Under the pieces are notes generated by a model. It was given only the letters and a program-made list of their open reading frames with translations. It was not told the DNA's origin and ran no database searches. The position numbers and the translations under genes are program-made. Below, one piece after another: positions 58,337-64,000 of a stretch of 64,000 nucleotides of DNA (position 1 is the first letter of the stretch; each line of letters begins with the position of its first letter). This DNA comes from Hasllibacter sp963833115. Lineage in GTDB: Bacteria; Pseudomonadota; Alphaproteobacteria; Rhodobacterales; Rhodobacteraceae. The DNA lies in assembly GCA_963833115.1 (NCBI GenBank), contig CAWHWS010000002.1:1612001-1676000 (forward strand), given 5' to 3'.

Positions 58337-59758
58337 TCATGCCGACGCCCCGCCGACGGTGAGCCCGCCGATCAGGAGCGAGGGCTGACCCACGCCGACG
58401 GGGACCCATTGCCCGGCCTTGCCGCAATTGCCGATGCCCGGGTCGAGGGCGAGGTCGTCGCCGATGCCGCGGATGCGCTGGAGCGCGGTCGCGCCGTCGC
58501 CGATCAGGGTGGCGCCCTTGACCGGCGCGCCGCGCACGCCGTTTTTCACGCGGTAGGCCTCCGTGCAGGAGAAGACGAACTTCCCCGAGGTGATGTCGAC
58601 CTGCCCGCCGCCGAAGCCGACGGCGTGGATGCCATCCTTCAACTCGCCCGCGAGCGCCGCCGGGTCGGTGTCGCCGGACAGCATGTAGGTGTTGGTCATG
58701 CGGGGCATCGGGATGTGGGCGTAGCTCTCCCGGCGGCCGTTGCCCGTGGGCTCCACGCCCATGAGGCGCGCGTTCTGCCGGTCCTGCATGTAGCCGACGA
58801 GGATCCCGTCCTCGATCAGGGTGTTCTTGCCCGAAGGCGTGCCTTCGTCGTCGATGGTGAGGGAGCCGCGGCGGCCGGGGATGGTGCCGTCGTCGAGGAC
58901 GGTGACGCCGGGGGCGGCGACGCGGCTCCCCATGAGGCCGGCGAAGGCCGAGGAGCCCTTGCGGTTGAAATCGCCCTCCAGCCCGTGGCCGACCGCCTCG
59001 TGCAGCAGGATGCCGGGCCAGCCGGGGCCGAGCAGCACGTCCATCGTGCCGGCCGGGGCGGGCTCGGCGGCGAGGTTCACCGAGGCGATGCGCAGGGCCT
59101 CTCGGGCGAGGGCGCGCCACGCCGCGGGCTCGATGCGCCCGCCGATCCCCTCGCGGCCGCCGCCCCCCGCGGAGCCGGATTCGCGGCGGCCGCCCTCCTC
59201 GACGATGACCTGCACGTTGAGGCGCGACATGGGCCGCGAATCGGCGGCGCGCCAGCCGTCGGGGCGGAGGATCTCGACCTCCTGATGGGAGGCGGCGAGC
59301 GAGGCGCTGACCTGGACGACGCGGGGGTCGAGGGCGCGGGCGTAGGCGTCGATCTCCTGCAGGGTGTCGATCTTGGCCTCGAAGGCCGCGCCGGCGATCG
59401 GGTCCTCGTCGCCGTAGAGCCGGGCGTTGGTGCGCCGGGGCGGGGGCGCCATGACGCCGCCGCCGGCGCCGATGGCGAGGCGGGCGGTCTCCACGGCGCG
59501 CTCGAGGGCGGCCTCGGTCAGCTCGGTCGAGTGGGCGTAGGCGGCGGTCTCGCCGCGCACGGCGCGCAGGCCGAAGCCCTGTGCGGCATCATAGGTCGCG
59601 GCGCGCAGGCGTCCGTCGTCCCAGGACAGCATCTCCGACCGCCGGCGTTCCAGGAACAGCTCGCCATCCTCTGCGCCGTCCGTCGCGGCGCGCAGCAGGC
59701 GCAGGGCGGCGCCCTCGTCGATGGAGTCCTCGAACGGGCGGAACGGGGCGTCTGGCAT
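58337..59758 (-). CDS. tldD: Metalloprotease TldD
   Basis: The 473-residue protein has the TldD/PmbA fold with the zinc motif ILLHEAVGHGLEGDFNRK (HExxxH) near residue 240. The later VGYMQDRQNARLMG, MPRMTNTYMLSGD and DITSGKFVFSCTEAYRVKNG are typical of TldD. With TldE/PmbA it degrades unfolded peptides and processes ribosomally made peptides such as microcin B17. The partner gene is not in the window. CAGGAGCCCGCC precedes ATG 59758. It is divergent from coxB. Confidence 0.93.
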   Translation of the reverse strand: MPDAPFRPFEDSIDEGAALRLLRAATDGAEDGELFLERRRSEMLSWDDGRLRAATYDAAQGFGLRAVRGETAAYAHSTELTEAALERAVETARLAIGAGGGVMAPPPRRTNARLYGDEDPIAGAAFEAKIDTLQEIDAYARALDPRVVQVSASLAASHQEVEILRPDGWRAADSRPMSRLNVQVIVEEGGRRESGSAGGGGREGIGGRIEPAAWRALAREALRIASVNLAAEPAPAGTMDVLLGPGWPGILLHEAVGHGLEGDFNRKGSSAFAGLMGSRVAAPGVTVLDDGTIPGRRGSLTIDDEGTPSGKNTLIEDGILVGYMQDRQNARLMGVEPTGNGRRESYAHIPMPRMTNTYMLSGDTDPAALAGELKDGIHAVGFGGGQVDITSGKFVFSCTEAYRVKNGVRGAPVKGATLIGDGATALQRIRGIGDDLALDPGIGNCGKAGQWVPVGVGQPSLLIGGLTVGGASA

Positions 59759-59960
59759 GGCGGGCTCCTGATATGCGGCGCGGATCGGGCGATCTGCCGC
59801 GCCGCCCCTCCCTTGTGGCGAGCGGCACGGTGTGGTCAAGGAAGCTGCATTCCAGGGACCTCGCGGGGGACGGGACGATCCGTCGCCCCCGGCCGGTCCT
59901 GACAGGCGGCCGGTGCGCCCTAGGTGAGCCGTCAAGCCAAAGGTGCGAGGGATGGTCCGG

Positions 59961-60806
59961 ATGAGAGCCAAGAGACTTCTGACGGCGGCGGCGGCCGGCA
60001 CCTTCGCGTTCGCGGGCATGGCGGGCGCCCAGGTGCGAGAAGCGCTCGACGCGCTGCCGATCGTGGGCGCGCCCGAGCCGGGCGGCGTGGGGTTCCAGTT
60101 CCCGGCGACGGAGCTCGCGCGCGAGCTGCAGGGCCTCGATTTCATGATCAACATCATCATCCTGGCGATCGTCCTGATCGTGACGGGCCTGATCGCGGCG
60201 GTCTGCGTCCTCTACAACCGCAAGCGGAACCCGACCCCCGCCACGTTCACGCACAATTCCCCGGTGGAGATCGCCTGGACCATCGGGCCGATCCTGATCC
60301 TGGTGTTCATCGGCGCGTTCTCCCTTCCGGTGCTGTTCAATCAGCAGGAGATCCCGGAGGCGGACGTGACGATCAAGGTCACGGGCTACCAGTGGTACTG
60401 GGGCTACGATTACGTGGACGAGGGGATCGGGTTCGAGAGCTACATGCTCGCCCCCGAGGAGCTGGCCGATTTCGGCTACGACGAGAGCCTCTACAGGCTG
60501 GCGACGGACACGGCCGTGGTGGTGCCGGTGGGCGCGACGGTGGTGATGCAGGTGACGGCGGCGGACGTGATCCATTCCTGGACGATCCCGGCCTTCGGCG
60601 TGAAGCAGGACGGAATACCGGGCCGCCTGGCCGAGCTGTGGTTCGCGGCCGAGCGCGAGGGCGTCTACTTCGGGCAGTGCTCCGAGCTCTGCGGCAAGGA
60701 CCACGCCTACATGCCGATCACGGTCAAGGTCGTCTCGCCCGAGCTCTACCGGGAGTGGCTCGTCGAGAACGGCGGCGCGTCGGTGCAGACGGCGGCGCTG
60801 GACTGA
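59961..60806 (+). CDS. coxB: Cytochrome c oxidase subunit II
   Basis: The 281-residue protein has a signal peptide (RAKRLLTAAAAGTFAFAG), two membrane helices (residues ~60-82 and ~104-125) and the periplasmic cupredoxin domain. The CuA site is complete: ADVIHSWTIPAFGVKQDG (His) and FGQCSELCGKDHAYMPI (Cys, Glu, Cys, His, Met). YQWYWGYDY is the electron entry region. ATG 59961 gives the best signal peptide; ATG 59952 and GTG 59943 are alternatives. It starts the cox operon; subunit I (coxA) is not in the window. Confidence 0.93.
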   Translation: MRAKRLLTAAAAGTFAFAGMAGAQVREALDALPIVGAPEPGGVGFQFPATELARELQGLDFMINIIILAIVLIVTGLIAAVCVLYNRKRNPTPATFTHNSPVEIAWTIGPILILVFIGAFSLPVLFNQQEIPEADVTIKVTGYQWYWGYDYVDEGIGFESYMLAPEELADFGYDESLYRLATDTAVVVPVGATVVMQVTAADVIHSWTIPAFGVKQDGIPGRLAELWFAAEREGVYFGQCSELCGKDHAYMPITVKVVSPELYREWLVENGGASVQTAALD

Positions 60807-60810
60807 GCCC

Positions 60811-61770
60811 ATGAGCGACGCCACGCATTTCGAGCGCCACGGCGAGCCGGGCTTCGGGGACTACTTCGCCCTCCTCAAGCCGCGGGTGATGGTCCTGGTC
60901 GTGTTCACGGCGCTGGCCGGGCTCGTGGCGGCCTGGGCGCAGGCGCCGGGCGCGATCCATCCGGTCGAGGCGGTCGCGGCGATCCTCTTCATCGCGATCG
61001 GGGGCGGCGCGTCGGGCGCGCTCAACATGTGGTGGGACGCCGACATCGACGCGGTGATGCGCCGCACGCGGGGCCGGGGCGTGCCGGGCGGCCGCGTCGA
61101 GGCGGTCGAGGCGCGCAATATCGGGCTCGTGCTGGCGGCGTTCTCGGTGGTGATGCTCGCCCTCGCGACGACCTGGCTGGCGGCGGGGCTGCTGGCGTTC
61201 ACCATCTTCTTCTACGCCGTGATCTACACGATGTGGCTCAAGCGCTCGACGCCGCAGAACATCGTCATCGGCGGCGCGGCGGGGGCGTTCCCGCCGATGA
61301 TCGGCTGGGCCGTGGTGACGGGGGACGTCTCGCTCGCGGCCGCCTTGATGTTCGCGCTCACGTTCATGTGGACGCCGCCGCATTTCTGGGCGCTCGCGCT
61401 CTTCATGCGGTCCGATTACGACGACGCGGGCGTGCCGATGCTGACGGTGACGCATGGGAGGCCGGCGACGCGCGCCCATGTCTGGTGGTACACCGTCGCG
61501 CTGACGCCGGTGGCGCTCGGGCTGGGTCTGACTTCGGTGGGCGGCCCCATCTACCTCGCGGTGGCGGCGGCCTATCAGGCGCTGTTCCTGATGGGCGCCT
61601 GGCGCATCTGGGGACGCGACGAGGCGGCCGCCGAGGCGGACGGCCACGCCGTCGAGAAGCGTGTGTTCAAGCTCTCGCTGAGCTATCTCTTCGCGCTGTT
61701 CGGCGCGATCATGGTGCAGGCCGCGGTCGACGTCTCGCCGCTGGGCGCCACGATCCTCGGGGGGTGGTGA
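60811..61770 (+). CDS. ctaB: Protohaem IX farnesyltransferase (haem O synthase)
   Basis: The 319-residue protein has nine membrane helices and the two prenyltransferase motifs: LNMWWDADIDAVMRRTRGRG (NxxxDxxxD form) and FMRSDYDDAGVPML. It farnesylates haem B to haem O on the way to haem A for the aa3 oxidase. It starts 4 bases after coxB. PPHFWALALFM is the other conserved loop. Confidence 0.95.
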   Translation: MSDATHFERHGEPGFGDYFALLKPRVMVLVVFTALAGLVAAWAQAPGAIHPVEAVAAILFIAIGGGASGALNMWWDADIDAVMRRTRGRGVPGGRVEAVEARNIGLVLAAFSVVMLALATTWLAAGLLAFTIFFYAVIYTMWLKRSTPQNIVIGGAAGAFPPMIGWAVVTGDVSLAAALMFALTFMWTPPHFWALALFMRSDYDDAGVPMLTVTHGRPATRAHVWWYTVALTPVALGLGLTSVGGPIYLAVAAAYQALFLMGAWRIWGRDEAAAEADGHAVEKRVFKLSLSYLFALFGAIMVQAAVDVSPLGATILGGW

Positions 61771-61772
61771 CG

Positions 61773-61991
61773 ATGGGGTTCGGGCACGAGCACGAGATCC
61801 ATTCGAGGCGGCTCGGCCGCAACGTCGGCGTCGCGGTGAGCCTCGGGGCGTTCATCGCGATCGTGTTCGCGCTGTCGGTCGTCAAGATCACGGCCGACGT
61901 GCCGACCGAGCGGTTCGACCATGTCGCGCGCCCGGCGCTCGCGATCGAGGCGGAGCGGCTGGCGGCGCCCGCCCCGCTGGAGACCGAGTGA
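61773..61991 (+). CDS. Small CoxF-type cytochrome oxidase locus protein
   Basis: The 72-residue protein begins MGFGHEHEIHSRRLGRNVGV, has one membrane helix (VAVSLGAFIAIVFALSVVKI) and a short periplasmic tail (ERFDHVARP). This single-helix protein is a constant member of alphaproteobacterial cox operons between ctaB and ctaG, and is often called CoxF or an assembly protein; its function is not established. GTG 61767, overlapping the ctaB stop, is an alternative start. Its stop overlaps the ctaG start. Confidence 0.85.
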   Translation: MGFGHEHEIHSRRLGRNVGVAVSLGAFIAIVFALSVVKITADVPTERFDHVARPALAIEAERLAAPAPLETE

Positions 61992-62578
61992 TGGACGGCA
62001 AGACGCGGACGGTCCTGCAGGCGAGCGCGCTGGTGGTGACGATGGGCGGGCTCGCCTGGGCGTCGGTGCCGTTCTACGACTGGTTCTGCCGGGTCACGGG
62101 CTATGGCGGGGCGACCGGCGTGGCGGCGGCCGCCCCGGCCGAGGCGCTCGACCAGACCATCACGATCCGTTTCGACGGCTCGCTCGACCGCGACATGCCG
62201 TGGTCGTTCCGCCCGGTCCAGCGCACGCAGGAGATCCGGATCGGCGAGACGGGGATCGCCTTCTACGAGGCGCACAACCCGACCGACCGGCCGGTGGCGG
62301 GCAGCGCGTCCTACAACGTCGCGCCGTTCGAGGCCGGGGGCTTCTTCACCAAGATCGACTGCTTCTGCTTCGAGGAGCAGGTCCTGATGCCCGGGCAGAG
62401 CGTCCAGATGCCCGTGACCTTCTACGTCGACCCCGAGATCGTCACGGACCGGGACGCGAAGTTCGTGCACACCATCACGCTCAGCTATACGTTCTACGAG
62501 ATCGACCTGCCCGACGGGGTGGCCGAAGCGGCCACCGCGATCCAGGACGACGAGCGCGCGACCCAGACGGAGGGATAG
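61991..62578 (+). CDS. ctaG: Cytochrome c oxidase assembly protein CtaG (Cox11)
   Basis: The 195-residue protein has one N-terminal membrane anchor (SALVVTMGGLAWASVPFYDWFCRVTGYGG) and a periplasmic domain with the copper motif KIDCFCFEEQ (CxCF). FCR near the membrane is the third conserved Cys. It delivers copper to CuB of subunit I. ATG 61991 overlaps the preceding stop (TGATG); GTG 61988 is also possible. Confidence 0.94.
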   Translation: MDGKTRTVLQASALVVTMGGLAWASVPFYDWFCRVTGYGGATGVAAAAPAEALDQTITIRFDGSLDRDMPWSFRPVQRTQEIRIGETGIAFYEAHNPTDRPVAGSASYNVAPFEAGGFFTKIDCFCFEEQVLMPGQSVQMPVTFYVDPEIVTDRDAKFVHTITLSYTFYEIDLPDGVAEAATAIQDDERATQTEG

Positions 62579-62582
62579 GCCG

Positions 62583-63374
62583 ATGGCCCACGCCAAGAAC
62601 CACGACTACCACATCCTGCCGCCGTCGATCTATCCGTTCATCTGTTCGGTCGCCGTGTTCGCCATGCTGTACGGCGCCGTGCTGTGGATGCACGAGAGCG
62701 GGCCCTGGCTGTTCCTCGCGGGGCTGGTGGGCGTCCTCTACGTGATGTTCGGCTGGTGGGTGGAGGTCTCGGCCGAGAGCGAGGCGGGCGACCACACGCC
62801 GGTCGTGCGGATCGGCCTGCGCTACGGGTTCATCATGTTCATCATGTCGGAGGTGATGTTCTTCGCGGCGTGGTTCTGGTCCTTCTTCAAGCACGCGCTC
62901 TACCCGATGCAGACGTTCAGCGAGGGGACCTGGCCGCCGCCCTCGATCGAGACCTTCGATCCCTGGCACCTGCCGCTGATGAACACGCTGATCCTGCTGT
63001 GCTCGGGCGCGGCGGCGACCTGGGCGCACCACGCCCTGGTCCACGAGAACAACCGCAAGGACATGCGCAACGGCCTGATCCTGGCGATCGTGCTCGGCAC
63101 GGTCTTCACCTTCATGCAGGCCTACGAGTACTCCCACGCGGCCTTCGGCTTCGCGGGCAACATCTACGGCGCGAACTTCTTCATGGCGACGGGCTTTCAC
63201 GGCGCGCACGTCGTGATCGGGACGATCTTCCTCGCGGTCTGCCTGTTCCGGCTGCAGCGCGGCGCGTTCACGCCGGAGAAGCACGTGGGGTTCGAGGCAG
63301 CGGCCTGGTACTGGCACTTCGTCGACGTGGTGTGGCTGTTCCTCTTCTTCTCCGTCTACATCTGGGGCGGCTGA
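62583..63374 (+). CDS. ctaE: Cytochrome c oxidase subunit III
   Basis: The 263-residue protein has seven membrane helices. It begins AHAKNHDYHILPPSIYPF and includes FIMSEVMFFAAWFWSFFKHAL (conserved Glu), PPSIETFDPWHLPLMNT, LLCSGAAATWAHHALVHENN, and EYSHAAFGFAGNIYGANFFMATGFHGAHVVIG. It stabilises the oxygen-reducing centre of the aa3 oxidase. It starts 4 bases after ctaG. A 93-base gap follows before surf1. Confidence 0.96.
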   Translation: MAHAKNHDYHILPPSIYPFICSVAVFAMLYGAVLWMHESGPWLFLAGLVGVLYVMFGWWVEVSAESEAGDHTPVVRIGLRYGFIMFIMSEVMFFAAWFWSFFKHALYPMQTFSEGTWPPPSIETFDPWHLPLMNTLILLCSGAAATWAHHALVHENNRKDMRNGLILAIVLGTVFTFMQAYEYSHAAFGFAGNIYGANFFMATGFHGAHVVIGTIFLAVCLFRLQRGAFTPEKHVGFEAAAWYWHFVDVVWLFLFFSVYIWGG

Positions 63375-63467
63375 GGGGTCGGCCGGCCGTGGGACCCGTT
63401 CCGGGCCCCTGACCGTCCGCCCGGGACCGCCTGAGCGGCCCCGCCGCCCCGAGCCGAGCGAGGCGAC

Positions 63468-64000
63468 ATGGGCCGTGTGCTCCCCCTGATCCTCTCCCTC
63501 GGCGGGCTCGCCGCCTTGATGGCGCTGGGATTCTGGCAGATCGGGCGGGCGGACTGGAAGGACGGCGTGATCGCCACGCTGGAGGCCCGTCTCGCCGAGG
63601 CGCCCGTTCCCCTGCCGGCCGCGCCGGATCCCGAGGCGGACCTCTACAGGGCCGTGCGCTCGACCGGGCGTGTGGACGGGGAGGGGATCGCTGTCTTCTC
63701 GACCTGGCGGGGCGCCGGGCCGGGGTACCGGATCGTCGCGCCGTTCGTGACCGATGACGGGCGGCGCGTGCTGCTCGACCGTGGCCATGCCGCCACGCCC
63801 GACGCCGCCCGGGCCCCCGCCGAGCGGATCGCGGTGGAGGGCAACCTCAACTGGCCGGCCGAGGTCGAGGGCGACCCCTCGGACGGATGGGAGGCGCGCG
63901 ACGTGCCCGCGCTAGCCGCCGCGCTCGGCACCGAGCCGGTCCTCATAGTGGCGCGGGCGACGAGCGATCCGGGCGGGGTGCGTCCCGTGCCGCTGGACAC
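63468..64000 (+). CDS. SURF1-family cytochrome oxidase assembly protein, cut by window edge
   Basis: About 177 codons are visible. An N-terminal membrane helix (ILSLGGLAALMALGFWQIGRADWK, the GxWQxxR signature) is followed by DPEADLYRAVRSTGRVDG and WRGAGPGYRIVAPFVTDDGRRVLLDRG, all typical of SURF1. It helps insert haem A into subunit I. The second membrane helix near the C-terminus lies beyond the window. The ATG at 63468 follows GAGGCGAC. It is usually the last gene of the cox operon. Confidence 0.9.
   Translation, partial: MGRVLPLILSLGGLAALMALGFWQIGRADWKDGVIATLEARLAEAPVPLPAAPDPEADLYRAVRSTGRVDGEGIAVFSTWRGAGPGYRIVAPFVTDDGRRVLLDRGHAATPDAARAPAERIAVEGNLNWPAEVEGDPSDGWEARDVPALAAALGTEPVLIVARATSDPGGVRPVPLD

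Noticed and set aside
1..64000. CRISPR arrays, prophage, transposases, restriction or toxin-antitoxin systems
   Set aside because: No regularly spaced repeats, phage structural genes, transposase motifs or paired small toxin-antitoxin genes were seen; the XRE gene at 20210 has no toxin partner.

Overview
The window is a contiguous piece of a very GC-rich (roughly 70-73% by eye) alphaproteobacterial chromosome. The gene content and order point to the Rhodobacterales (Rhodobacteraceae/Paracoccaceae, roseobacter-like): the cox operon order coxB-ctaB-coxF-ctaG-ctaE-surf1, a tad/cpa pilus locus followed by an AAA ATPase, DUF1127 and DUF2927 proteins, a VPLPA-CTERM type protein, a perfect CtrA box in front of dprA, and an EcfG-type general-stress promoter in front of csbD. 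Genus and species cannot be fixed from the sequence alone. Genes are densely packed; many neighbours overlap by GTGA, ATGA or TGATG, and at least two starts appear to be CTG.

Region by region. 1-9,109: a sugar kinase (cut by the window edge), then two minus-strand envelope-stress clusters, SPFH-GYF / cytochrome b561 / zinc-ribbon protein and TerC / microprotein / XpaC / TelA / DUF2927 lipoprotein, separated by a family 4 glycosyltransferase. 9,222-17,031: translation and housekeeping (rluB divergent from tadA, gatCA, rnpB, rpmG) mixed with membrane, lipoprotein, amidase, PAS and GNAT genes. 17,032-17,890: a gene-poor stretch ending in a clear intrinsic terminator. 17,891-21,375: Bax-inhibitor-1 protein, DUF1127 protein, LysR regulator, XRE regulator coupled to a histidinol-phosphatase-like enzyme. 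21,526-25,001: guanine deaminase divergent from mgtE and 5-formyl-THF cyclo-ligase, with an unusual tandem repeat plus hairpin between the divergent genes.

25,013-34,931: pdeM, a thioesterase, csbD, a decayed SDR gene, membrane proteins, a Crp/Fnr regulator, an SLC13 permease, a DMT transporter and a YmdB-type phosphoesterase. This block looks inverted relative to the expected neighbours (fcl-ymdB and helicase-pdeM). 34,941-48,636: the ligase-associated DEXH helicase and a nearly complete Tad (Flp pilus) secretion locus reading right to left from cpaB to cpaA and an AAA ATPase, without pilin or TadE/G genes. 48,874-52,442: a lytic transglycosylase divergent from the pilus locus, and an scoA - LOV histidine kinase - scoB - GNAT operon that places a blue-light sensor between the two subunits of a 3-oxoacid CoA-transferase. 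52,618-53,499: a broken VPLPA-CTERM protein gene. 53,518-59,758: topA, dprA, a small membrane protein and tldD. 59,961-64,000: the cytochrome c oxidase (aa3) assembly operon, cut at surf1.

No insertion sequence, CRISPR array, prophage, tRNA or 16S/23S rRNA gene was recognised. Functional calls rest on motifs and family resemblance read by eye, not on database searches.
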